NCBI RefSeq assembly: GCF_001577835.2 | Contig: NC_029519.1 | Span: 26,262,045 to 26,326,044, forward strand | From: Coturnix japonica | Taxonomy: Eukaryota > Chordata > Aves > Galliformes > Phasianidae | Direction of reading: 5' to 3' | DNA: 64,000 nucleotides | Notes under the pieces: model-generated | Told to the model about the DNA's origin: nothing | The model's database searches: none | Seen by the model: only the letters and a program-made list of their open reading frames with translations | Shown here: positions 45,283 through 57,475 of the stretch, piece by piece | Position numbering within the stretch: the stretch's first letter is position 1 | How the letters are laid out: every line of letters starts with the position of its first letter | Position numbers and translations under genes: made by a program

Positions 45283-47784
45283 GGTTGTTTGTTGTTGGTT
45301 TTGTTACTTTTTTTAGTATTATCATTAAACTGTACTTATATCAACCTATGAGTTCTTGCACCTCTTTTCAGTTTATTCTCCTATCCCACTGTGGGTGAAC
45401 AGCTGTGTGGTATTTAGTTGTCTGCCAAGTTAAGCCACAACACTGTCTTAGGAGAATTCTAAGTTTTACTGGCAGACAAGCCAACTGTCACAGACAGAAT
45501 TTTTTTTAACTGTTTGTACTGGCAGATCCATCATAAAAAGTTCCCATTCTTCACAGCACACAGAACTATTCTGGATCCAGAGTTAAGGCAGAGTTGGGAA
45601 GAGATTGAGACAAGTCCGTCCCTAAACAAAATGAGATACATCATATACACTGCTCTTACCACTATTCTCTTACAGCAAGAAGAACTTTCAAACAAGGCCA
45701 TCATTTCTGAATATCTAAGCCATGTACTGAGCACTTGTCTAGACAGATCTCTCTGTTCCTTGGAGTGCCCAGAGAAAAACAAATACAGGGATCTGTAAGA
45801 GACAGCTTAGCTGAACATGCAGCTGGGATTTTGGGCAGCTTTCCAATACGGACCTGTGGTTGCTTCCTTTCTACTACAGTCAGTGGGACTCACTCAGCTG
45901 ACCTGTTTTGATACTGCCCCACAGCATCTGAACTGCACTGAAAAAAGACAGAACAGCTCTGTCTACTCAGGTAATAGACCAAATCAATTTGAAAGCACAA
46001 ACACGGTACAAGCAGGTATGCAATAAAATAATGCTTAATAATGCATTGCCCAAATAATAGGTTGTATGAGATTAAGAGAACAGTGTCTACATCCTGAAGA
46101 TTCAAACGTCTTTTCCCACCTCTTTGGTGCCTGCTAAACAGAGAAGATAGTGAAGGGATGGTGCCTGAATTTTCATTCTGCAGTGATGTTCAAATTATAA
46201 CACCTTTCAAGAATATCTGAAAAATGATGGCTAGCCCATAGAGAAAGTTGTACGGTCCCATTTTACCTTTTGTTCTTCTTTAAAATGAACATTTTCCTCC
46301 CAAAATAACCCACATGTCCCCGGTCTGAGCTGTTCTGAGTGGTAGTCCAGCAATGATGGCAATTTATTAGAAAAACAACAACATTTTCTCCTCAAAGGAC
46401 GTGGTCAGAGATATTTACTCTTGGGAAATAAAGTTCTTTGCTTTTGTAACAGATTTGGTAGCACATAGCTAGTCAAAAGAGAACTGTGTAATGTGGGAAT
46501 AAGAAATAAACATGCCTAAGCGATGTTGCTCACTCTCAGTCTTACATATCCAAGTGCTGCAGTGAGAAAATCTTGACAAGAATGTACCAGTAGCATTCTC
46601 GTGATTTGGGGTGACACTTTTCCTTCAAACACTAGAAGCAGTCAAAGGTAAAAACATAAAACAAAACATAAGTGACAGCCCAGATGCCAAAGCCAAAACT
46701 TTGCTTGCTAAGGCTGGAGCAAGAAGATGATAATTGTGAGGGCTCAAAGGTTTTTGCAGTTCTCCAGCTTCCCTATATGACATTAGCCATGGATCAGGAG
46801 AAATGAATAGCCATACCTACAGCATGAATTCTGCTGAGAGCTCAGGTGCATTTGCTATTAATTATTTGTCACTGCAGGTTCACTGTCATTAATGCCAGGG
46901 CTATGCATGATCACTCAGCAGCACTCATTTGGTTTGGATCAGCTGTAGTATGTTTGGCACGTTAGCCAGAGCACACATCAAGGAGTGCTTTTTATTCTGT
47001 ATTTGTGAGAATGAGTATTATTTGATCTGACATAAAGGATGCTAGTACAGCATCAATCTGTTGAATCTACTGCTTTCAAACAAATCTGAATTACCTCTGT
47101 GAGTTTACACTGGATCATTGTCACCAGAACCTCTATTATCCCATCCTCAAAATTATGAAGTTAGGTTTACTATAGAGTCAACAGATGGCCTCAGCTGAAC
47201 TCTTAAAAATGAATCTGCTCAGTGCATTGCACACCACCTGCTACCACCATGCCAGTAACTACATCAGTAAAGAAATACATTCCAGTGTCAGCTGAAATTC
47301 TCCTAGCCCCTATTCCTCTTTCTTCATCAGAGACAGTGTCCCAGAAGGGTGAAAAAGGATGAGCATAAGATTAAACCCATTAGTGATATTCTCAGAGCAT
47401 TTAATTTCTGCCCTTGGACTTGCTTAGATGCTATTTGTGGTGCACACTTTTTTTTTTCCTTTTCAGCAAGGACTGCTGAGATGAAGCATGTACACAGGCT
47501 AAAGCTAAAAGCAATCCAGTGAAAAGCAGACACAGTTTGAGGCAGCAAATGTTGAGGGCCAGGAAATATTCTGCAAAAACATCATGCCACATAAGAAGAT
47601 AAATATACAGCTGAGAGGCAATGATACAAGAGTTACGGGAAACAGCAGATCTAGGAACCATTAACACAGCTACTTCAGGAAAAGCAAACAGTAATTCATG
47701 TCAAGAAGCAATGCTAATGAAGGGCTGGTTATTCATAGCGTTACAAATGCTTGCAAAGTTTTCCAGTTCATATGATTATAGGCT

Positions 47785-47850
47785 ACAGCAGCTGGCTGCC
47801 ATCCTTGCAGCCAGGCTATATAAACAATGGACAGCTGATTGCAGCTGGCA
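47785..47850. promoter_or_regulatory. Candidate regulatory cluster: three E-boxes and a SOX site
   Basis: CAGCTG occurs at 47789-47794, 47832-47837 and 47842-47847. AACAATGG, a SOX-type site, is at 47823-47830, overlapping a TATA-like CTATATAAA at 47816-47824. The density in 65 bases is unusual for this desert. Function is inferred from motifs only. Confidence 0.25.
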
Positions 47851-50800
47851 CATAATCTTGGGATCACTGATAAAACAGCAGTATTAGACTCAATTATTAG
47901 AGGAGAGAGTTGCCTCATTTTGAAGTTAAAGAGCAAATCCAGTTTTGAAGAAGAAAATTTTAAAAAGCAAGCCATGCCATTTGAAACACATTATGGATGA
48001 TGCAGAGAATATCAAACATGAATGACCGGCCAGCAGGGCAGGGCAAGCTGTAGGCTTAAATACTGAACTACGTATCATATTTCATTTGAAAGAAAAGGTG
48101 GAAAAAAACCACAGCAGCGATCAGGAAGTTGCCTGATTCTCTCAAAGTAGATTTCTAACTAGTATCTATAATTTCAAGATAAGTGTCTATAGGACAGCAA
48201 ATAGAGTTCAGAAACAGAACCTCTGTGTATATCAGTCCATCTCAGCCTGCCCAAGCACAGGATTTATAACATGGAATTGGTTAAACCCAGGCAGATCTGT
48301 CAACCCAAAGCCACTGAACAGAGGCCAGCAGACCTGCCCAAACAAGTCTTTCTACTTTGTATACCTGTGCTTTCTGTGATATCACAGGGTTTCTACAGTG
48401 ATAAATGACACAAATCAAACATTCAAACCTTTACCACAACCCCGGGTACAACTGTTAATGGAAGGCAGGATCTTAGCTTCCTGCCAAGGGATTCCATGTC
48501 AACTCAATGTGATCCAGACAGACTCATTGTCTTAAAGAACACAACTCCCCACCAGAAAATACAAGAGGTGGAGAACAAAGACATCATGGTGCGACAAACA
48601 TTAAATGCCCTGAAAAAATTAATTATTCAACAAAGTATTCACATGCTGTAGCTGAAAAGAACTGAAATCTCCTAAACCTTAGTCATCATTTGAGGAACTA
48701 TGAATAACTAAGGGCATACTCACAAAATTCCAGCTGCCACTTAGACTCCTGGAACTTGAGAAGCTTTAAAATAAATCAGACTGAAATGAGTCTAACTATT
48801 CTCACAGCATTCAGTAACTGATATCTGAAAAACAAAGTAGAAAAGTTGTGAATTACACACAAATTTTGAAGTATTACATCCTTTTGGAGTTCTTACAGCA
48901 ACAGTTTCTTGCCCCAAAAGGCATCTTGGGAAAAGCTGAACTGATGTAAAACTAATGATCTATAAGATAAGTCAGAAGACACACACAAATGTGCATGTAT
49001 TAAAAAGTGAGAATAATTTCTGCTCTTGGGCATGGAGCAAGTCTTTTGCAATATAAAGTGGATAAATCACAGAGTGATGACAGTGCACACAGTACCACTG
49101 GATAAAGCACAATGAGTGGGCAATAAACTGTGGCAGACATGTGCTGTTTTCAGGATCAAGCAATGCACTGCTAAAGGCTCTGTAGAGCTTCAAGTGCTTT
49201 GTCTACACAGAAATATTTCTCCATTGGGCTTTCAGTGAGACAAAATGCTCCCACTCTAGGTCTGCCCATACTGTCAGAACTAAGCACCACAGAGACTGCT
49301 GTGTAAGGATAAGAAGCTGTCCAAGCACATAGTAAAAGGGGATAAAATGTAGTCCAGCAAATTATGGCTTGGTTACTTCCCAGCTGGGACATCAGCCATT
49401 TCTATGCCAGTCACCAACAACCCTGGGCTCCAAAGTAACTAGTAATTCTTTCCAAATGATCAAGGTATTTGAATAGCACTGCCATTTCTTGAACTGTTTT
49501 AAATTTAGTGTTATCCTAAGAATAATTTGTTAAAGGGGCATTCCCATTCACCTCCTCCAGTTTGTTGTGAAATGTCTACAAAAGAGCGGAATGGAGCATT
49601 TCAGTTTCAGTATCTGTGGGTACACATTGTCTCATCTGAAAGAGGACTAAATCTAAGACAAACTTTCTACTGTCCTTCCAGGTCACTTATATGACTTTTG
49701 AAGTACACTTGTCCCAGCTGAACAGAACAAGGTATGACACTAACATTCTGAAAAAGCTTTTTGAACAGTGTTTTACCCCAGGGCTGTCCAAGGCGTAATA
49801 TGGCAAATTAGTGAAGCTAACAGCTTCTAACTCAGTAAAATGAGGCTACAAAATATCCCTTTCTACTTTTTTCCTTTCCTCTCTCTAGAAAATAGCCTCT
49901 GCATACTTTCTTTTCATTGACCTTTTCTATTTCAAAGTCTATTTTATTCTTCAAGTTTACTTGCTTTCGATCCATGCAAATATGATATTAAAATCAAGTC
50001 AACGATGATTTCATTGTCTCTCTTGAAACATTTATGTTTAATGTTAGTACCCACCACAGTATTGGAATAGCAGCCTTGTTTAAGCTTGGTGCTTCAGATC
50101 AAAAAGAAAACATTTTTTTGCTTTTTGCCCTTGAGACAATAAAACCAGAGTTTCAAATGGATAAGATACACTCAATTGACAACATGCACATTGACAGATT
50201 ATGTATTGAATATGCATACAGTGATTAATTATAAAATTGATTAGACATATCCTCATTAACTAGCAGCTACATAGCTTTCATAATACAAAAGCACACACTT
50301 GGATTAACACTTACATGGATCCGCTTGTACAACAGGCTAACAGCCTGCTGCTATTCTGGGAAAGGGACGTGTAGAAACTGCAGCTGTCTTCATGGATTGC
50401 CTCAGAAGGGAAAAGACTTATGAAAGAGCTATGTTTCAGTTATTTAGAATTACATGTTGTTCTGCTTGCCTATTTTCCTCTTTTTCTTACCAAGATATTA
50501 TTTGAGCCAACTGGCTCACTTTTATATGTTGGGAAAATTAACTCACTGCACACCAGGAAGCTATGTTTAATACTACAAGGCTTATTGGTGAAGGGTATCC
50601 AATTGATTTTTCTTCCTTTAATAATATATCACCTGTTATTCTGATTGTCAACTGTTGATCCAAGTGACAGCATCATCTGTGGTTCAGCAATAACTCATTT
50701 AATTTTTTTTTACTGGTCACTAGTCCAGTCATGAAAGAATAGTTCTTGGCTTCAGTTGTAAGAGACCTTCTTCAAACACCAGTTAACCTGGTGTTTAACC

Positions 50801-51564
50801 TTACCTATTAAGCAGTAAGGAGCCATTTCCCACCATAAAAGTGGGGCTATGCATGCTTCAATGGTGTGACAAGCAAAGTCAGGATCCAGTGCAGAGCCTT
50901 CCACAAAATATCCATCCTGGCAAGAAAAGGCATAAATGGTTCAGGCAAAAAAACAAACAAACAAAAAAACCACAACAGCACAACAAAAAGACTACGAAGG
51001 CAGAGGCCACAGAAGACGCACAGGAAACTTCAAGAAATTGTACCTTACTTACTCATACGTAAAAACGATATCTGAAGCACCATGGTAAGTAGGCATGTAG
51101 TACACATAGGACTCGTACATTCACTCAGATCACCTGCACAAATTCTGCATACAAACAATGCACACAAGGGTATCAGTTTTGTTTTAAGTATATTTCCTTC
51201 TGTTTTCCCTATTTATTTTATCTTCCAACTTTAGTCAAGAGTAGTAGATAACAAAATGGACAATGGAATAAATGAAATGCAGATATCTAAAGCATTCCAA
51301 GCCAGCAAATTAAACAAAGTAATTTGCTGAATTCCTTCTGAGCTTTGTTCAAACCTATGAAGAAAATATTCTTCCTTGCTAATCAAGGAATGTTGCATGT
51401 GAACCAGGGTAATTGCTCATAACACAAAGCAAACAGTCGGTAACACTTCAGACCATCTTATTTTTATGAGTCTTGAAAGAAGGTGGATTGACTTTCAGTT
51501 GTGAAGCCAATAAGCAAAAACTTTTACACATACCTTATCTCAGTTACAGCTTTGGAAGTGTAGC

Positions 51565-51606
51565 TATATACATATATATATATATATATACATATATATA
51601 CACAGC

Positions 51607-51638
<32 letters not shown>

Positions 51639-51670
51639 CACTTGCATATATATATATATACACATATATG
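51565..51670. repeat. TA-rich dinucleotide tract
   Basis: Three runs of alternating TA, interrupted by CATATA, a CACAGC block and a TTGTTGTTCACTTGC spacer. It is self-complementary and could form cruciforms or hairpins. The short open frame that crosses it is an artefact of the repeat. Confidence 0.95.
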
Positions 51671-52295
51671 TGTGCCTTTGTAATAAGATTCTCATGGGGC
51701 TATGATCATTAGACTGTGAGTCAGCAGCATCTGGAAAACATTAGGGAAATGCCCCAGGAAAAGGCTATCTTTTGAATGGCTTAATTTTCAAAGAGCACAC
51801 AAAAGACTTAATAACTGCAAGAATCTAGTTTCAGTATCTGTGTTCCTCTTATATAATTTGGGCTGCTGCCAGTTTCTGAAGGTTATCTTAAAATTAAGAT
51901 CCTTTCAGAGGAAACATTTAATAGCTCAGAGCTTTAAGGAAATGCACTGCAGAGCCTCCCTTGGACAATGCTAATCAAAAACAGAAATACAATTAGAAAG
52001 GAGATTATTGAAATACTGAATATAAAACACAATATATTTCAGAATGTTCCAGTTCAGGAAAATAAAATTATCTACTTAATTAGCCTTTTCCTCTGAATAA
52101 CAAGGTAAACCAATTTTCACTGAAGAGAATATATATGTTTCTAATAAACATACAAACCAATGAACAAACAGTTTTGAAAGCTTGGTCCAATGTCAGTTTT
52201 TACCTGGAACAAGATTAAGGAGAGAATTAGAGGTCTGTAGGACTGAGAAGTTAGGAGTTCTGTTGTTATGAGTCAATGAATACTAACATTGTTAA

Positions 52296-52420
52296 GGATC
52301 ATAGGATTATAGAATGCCTTGGTTTGGAAGAGGTCTTTAAGATCATCTAGTTCCAACCCCCCTGCTACCGGTAGTATTTCACCCACTAGATCTGGCTGCC
52401 CAGAGCTCCATCAAACCTGG
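52296..52420 (-). mobile_element. CR1 LINE fragment, antisense
   Basis: Antisense 3' end: GATCATAGGATTATAGAATG, then 'GATCATCTAGTTCCAACCCC', then 'GGCTGCCCAGAGCTCCATC'. It is 5'-truncated at about 125 bp and moderately diverged. Confidence 0.85.
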
Positions 52421-55099
52421 ATAATAAGCAGCACAATATGATTTTAAGTAATCAGCAGCTGGGCTTCTTACTCCATTAAAGGAGACAAATCTTTGAGCAG
52501 TATATTTTTCCCCCTTAGAGATGACTTCTTTCTGGGACATCTAGACAGTTTTGACATCTACATTATTGCTAAATTCTAAAGGTGGTTCAGGACATGATAG
52601 GTTTGACTGCAAAAGAGCTGTTTTGCCAAGCAGCAAAAATTCACAAGAAAATCTTAGACTGCTTCCAGTCTAATCTGAGATTGTATTAGGGATCACTCTA
52701 GTAGCCTTTGAAAGATATAAAAAGATTGGCGTCAATTCAAGCTTTTTAGAGTAGAATAGATTTCTAGCTGAAATGAATGTTATCTCTCCACCCCCCTCCC
52801 CCCAGGTTCTTTCTCTAAACAAGGAGCAAACAAGCTACATTGGACTGATTGGGAAAAATACTATTTTCCATGTCTGTGCCCCAGAAAAGAAGGAAAAAAA
52901 AAAAAAAGTAGAAGAAAAGATGGTGTTGATACTTTACTTAGTAACAGATCAAGCTTCACATCATGTCAGAGTTTATCCACAAAATGGCGTACAGAAGTAA
53001 TAGTTGCATGATAGCAACTCACAGCACAAGAGAAAACAGAAATGTAATTTTATTTGCTACAGATCACCAGAAAGTCTTTAAGAATTGGTAAGAACCTGGT
53101 GGCAGCAGACCATCAGACATGTTTGTCAACAAACAAAGCTTTCATAACGAGATGGGCAATGTCACAGAACAGCACAAAATTCTTATGTAGAACGAATTAG
53201 TCTTAAAAAAAAAAGGCAGGCATCTGATCAAAGTTCTATTAATCAGTTGTCAAGCAATTTCACTACTCCTACTAAATTTAGAATCATATTATGACTAATT
53301 TCAGACACATATAATCTGCAAAGCAGCCTGAATACTTTGCTTCCATTCTGGCTTGTACAATAACAACAGATTACTCAATGAACAGCATAACAATCTGCTA
53401 AGAATACTGTGGAAAACCTACTGTAGTACTGGTTTACTGGAGGTCATTCAAGAATGATGTTTGATTTTGCAGACATGTTGAAATCAGCTGGGTTGCTAAC
53501 ACTAGCCAAAGAGCTGGTTTTATGTGTGGGCTAATCTCTCCTTAATCACTCCCATGTGGACTAAAGTTTCTATTCAGTTCTGACAGTAGAAGTAAAAGAG
53601 AAGCTATCTCTGGTAATAACAATTATAGTCACATATTGGATCAGGTTAATTCCTGAAATAATTCTAGTTGAAGCTGTTCAGATTACTGTATGCATTAATT
53701 TAACCCACTAGATTTGCCCATTGCATGCTATCTTGATTCATCCTTATATTCTCACAAACCAGCAATAGGTGTAACACACTGTTAGGAAAATAGTTGCTAA
53801 TAACAATGACGTCACCAAAGTAAAAACAGATGCTAACTAAATTCTAACATGCACAAGAAAATGTATTGGCAGTTGCAACAAATAACACAGTAACTGTGGC
53901 ATTCTCATCTTGCAGTGTCTGACAATAAAAAGCATAAGAAGCAACTAGAAATCTAATGGGAAACTGAAGATACCACCACTGAAGAGGAAATCTACAGAAC
54001 AGCATTCTACGATCAACATCAAATCTGCAACATCATTTTACAATAAAAGCACAGAAAAAATGTCTAGAAAATTCCATCAGGTACATCATATCGCTATTTT
54101 TTTCTCATATGTAATGAGAAAAATACTCAAACCTCACCTCATCCATCTGAATAGAACTCAGTAAGAAGTCTGATGTTAAGGATGAATGAACCTCTGAACA
54201 AGTCATTTCATAAATGCAGAGAAACTTATCACAAGACAAAAGATAAACTGTTACTACATGCACATCCCTCATTGACCTATTCTACCCTAAACTAAAAATT
54301 TAGTGAAAATAATCTTAGAGTTACAATCCAAGCTAGAAAGAAACATCATATTGTGCAAGAATTTTGCCCAGAAACTTTTCTCATTGCTCTTAGAGACTTG
54401 GCTGTCCTGATTGCCAGCAGCAAATTTTCTTTAGTTTACCATACATCAGGCCATTTTGTGGCAAAACCACTTCCAATTTGTCAACTCATTTCCTGTAGCA
54501 AAGGCTACAAAGGAATCAAATTGTTATGCAAGTCACCCCATGCATCAAGTGTCCTCATAAGAATTACCTCTGAGGAGTTGAAGACCGAACACATGGTAAA
54601 ACTGAGCTTGCCCAGGCAACAGAGATCACATCTCATCACAGTTTTTTTGCACGGTTTGCTTGGAGCAACAGTGTCATGTCTGACTAGTCAGCTCTTTGGC
54701 AACCTGCAAACAAGCTGCAGAGCCAGAGTGGGGGTAAAAAGCATGCCGAAATATTTGTTCTCTTCTCAGTAATCCATAATCAAACCTATAGACTCTAGTT
54801 TACTTTAACACTGTCTGTTCACATTTCAAACAAAAAAGACTGTAACAATTATATGTTGCTTGAGTTTTCAAACCATTGCCTCTGTCTTGTAACCTCAGCA
54901 AACTTAAAAGAGATAGCTGGAGGCTACTGAGTTGTTCTCACTCATGCTGTCATAACAAGAACAGCATCTGATAGTACTGATAGGTATAGGAACAAACTCT
55001 AGGTTCAGGACACAGCATTAGACAAGCAAAAAGAACAATTAGCATTTATTATCTGCTTTAAGCACATATAAAATAAAGATCTAGTTCTAATTCTCCCTG
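52421..55099. other. Intergenic, no gene recognised
   Basis: AT-rich DNA with no recognised exon. A 139-codon plus-strand open frame (54353-54772) has no family motif I know. A C-rich tract is at 52789-52804 and a short poly-A at 52890-52904. Confidence 0.5.
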
Positions 55100-55440
55100 A
55101 TATAGGTAGGGACACTTTCCACTAGATCAGACTGATCCAACCTGGCCTTGAACATCCTAGGGATGGGGCAGCCATCGGTTTTTTAGGCAGCCTGTCCCAG
55201 TGCACCACTCTGAGGAAAGATTTTCCTTCTAACACCTAACCTACTTTCTTTAGTTTAAAGAAATTACCCATCTCTCCTATCACTATACTCCCCAATGAAG
55301 CAGCCAGCTTTCCTGTAAGCTTCCTTTGGGTACTCAAAGACTGCTATAAGGTCTCCCTAGAGCCTTTTCTTCTTCAGGCAGAACAACCCCAGCTTTTTTT
55401 GTAGGAGCAATGTTCCACTCCTCCAATCATCTAAATTTGT
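55100..55440 (-). mobile_element. CR1 LINE fragment lacking its 3' tip, antisense
   Basis: In antisense it shows 'CCAACCTGGCCTTGAACA', 'GGGATGGGGCAGCC', 'AGGCAGCCTGTCCCAGTGC', 'AAGGTCTCCCTAGAGCC' and 'AGAACAACCCCAGC'. The terminal octamers expected on the left are missing or eroded, so this copy is old or secondarily trimmed. Confidence 0.85.
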
Positions 55441-55511
55441 AAATTCATAGCAGCTGGCAATGTATATCCACTCTCAGAACACCTCTGGTACTTGAAAATA
55501 AGAATAAGGGT

Positions 55512-55515
<4 letters not shown>

Positions 55516-55547
<32 letters not shown>

Positions 55548-55554
55548 CCCCCCC
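55516..55554. repeat. T32 C7 homopolymer pair
   Basis: Thirty-two T followed by seven C, about 75 bases from the CR1 copy on its left. The length is likely polymorphic and error-prone. Confidence 0.9.
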
Positions 55555-57354
55555 ATAAAAATAAGTCATATTATTCTATTCAGCCAACCTTTCCTTTGTT
55601 GGCATTTGCTCAGCACATGCACTTGGGTACACAAGTGCTTATTATATTCACTTAAATTTCTAGCACTTGTACTGAAGTGCTTTTTACAAACACAGCAGTC
55701 TCTCTTGTGGTTGTAATCAAAGACATTTGCATGGCATGACCCACTTAGATCTGCAGCTAATGCTGTTAACTATTTTATTTTTCCAACTATCCAGGCTATG
55801 CAATCACTGAATGGCAAGCTCACCTGTATCACTAAACACCTGCCAAGAGGAATACTGCAAAATCATCATCTCTCAAGACATTTAAGCTGGGCTGAAGTAA
55901 GCAATAGCAAGGATGTAGCATGAAATTGGTTGAAAAACAGGTACATAAACATTTCTATCTCTAATCTTTCTGACACATGGATTATAGCTGAAGTTTAAAT
56001 TCTGAGATTCACCATCCTAGCATTTATTCACTTCTAACATGGATCTTCTGAAATCTTGCCAAGGGAATGCCACCTAAGGCTCAGTGTCCTCAGATCTCTT
56101 TAAAATATGCACAGACAGTAAAACCATAGAAGAGTGAAACAACTTCCTAAAAGGATTCCAGGTCATTGAGTCTGTCTGGAAATAACTCAAACTGTATCTG
56201 GCCATATTAGTCATTCCAAAGTCTATTCATGGCAACAGTATTGCCTGACTGCAAGACGCCTTGTCAAATCTAAGCATAATCAGCAGGACAAAGCAAACAA
56301 AGAGCAAATATTAGAAGATGAAACAATTACTTTTCATTGAATACAGAGGAACAGTAATTACAATCTGATTTTGTTTCCTTTTTAATAGCTTTATGTCATC
56401 TTTTTCTACCATTTCTGCCTTTGCTGGGGAAGCTGTATGATTAAAATTAATCTATTTCTGGTCTACAAGGTCTTTTCAGTAATGTATTATTGGAAAGGCT
56501 CATTTTGACGATTTATTAATCTAATATGCATTATAGAACTGTCATCCCATACAGTTCTGTTCTTTCTTACTGCTAGTTACTTTAGTGACAGTCTTCCTAA
56601 ACATGCCTCTGGCCAGCAGATGTTTCTAGAAATATGTTAAATGTAATAAAAATGATAAAATTATCTTTTTATAAAAAATCTGACTGTTAGGTGCTTAATT
56701 AGTTAGAATGCCTCTACAGAGCACAACATTGTTAAGGGAAGAAAACAGAGGCTGCATTTCATGGTCCTCACTTTCTTTGGCTACCACATTGCCAATTGGA
56801 GGTTATGGTAGATAACACCTTGAAATACCTGGCCTTCAAAGTGTCAATTCCCTGAATAAGTCAGTCTGAAAGAGAGCATGTAATCCAAGTCACCTTCAAA
56901 CTGCACTCTATATATCCAGTTAAACAATCATTTAAGTGATGTTCCACATTAAGGAACAGAAAGTGAAGGGGCACAATAATAAATTTCACAAATACTGGAA
57001 GTGGTGCCTGGGAAGGATTCCCCACATTAAACACTTACCATCCAATCCTCTGTCTGCTTGCCTCCCCTGACCATGGCTGTTTTATGCTTCAGTGTTTGGA
57101 ACACCAAGAAAATAAAATTTCTACTTCAGACCATAACCACTTGATTATTTCTGAGGCACATAATGTTCATTTACATCTATCATTTCCAACTTTCCTGCTA
57201 TGATTCATGTGCATTTTCTCTTCTTTTTGGTAATAGTAAGAATTAAGACTTGAATCTGAAAAGCTGCTCTGAAAGGCAGGCAACAAATGTCAGAGGATTC
57301 CTAAGCTGGACAGAAAACAGAATTTACTCAAGACACAGATGTAACAACACCAGG
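55555..57354. other. Intergenic, possible conserved non-coding stretch
   Basis: No exon or repeat recognised. The part 56320-56660 has many TAAT and ATTA cores and little simple-sequence content, which resembles conserved regulatory DNA; this cannot be tested without alignment. Confidence 0.35.
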
Positions 57355-57475
57355 TGTGTAGGTGTCTGGCCTAGTATTAGATATGGAAGTTAGTGGCCCT
57401 GCCTGCAGCAGGAGGGTTGGAGTGTGATGATCCTTGAGGTCCCTTCCAACCCAAGGCATTCTATGGTTCTATGAT
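57355..57475 (+). mobile_element. CR1 LINE 3'-end fragment, sense
   Basis: Sense CR1: 'GTGGCCCTGCCTGCAGCAGG', 'GGTCCCTTCCAACCC' and the terminal octamers CATTCTATGGTTCTATGAT. It is a 5'-truncated copy of about 120 bp with well-kept ends, hence fairly young. Confidence 0.9.

Larger units (their letters stand above)
42624..52295. other. Intergenic, no gene recognised
   Basis: Nearly 10 kb without a convincing exon. It contains a purine-rich stretch (42635-42700), a T17 run (45266-45282), a SOX/E-box cluster at 47780-47860 and the TA-rich tract at 51565-51670. Open frames are short and unrecognised. Confidence 0.5.

Noticed and set aside
48025-48050. CTCF-like CCAGCAGGGCAGGGC motif
   Set aside because: The mismatches fall in the central GGC core, which is rarely tolerated.
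54353-54772. 139-codon plus-strand open frame
   Set aside because: No family motif and no gene-like context.
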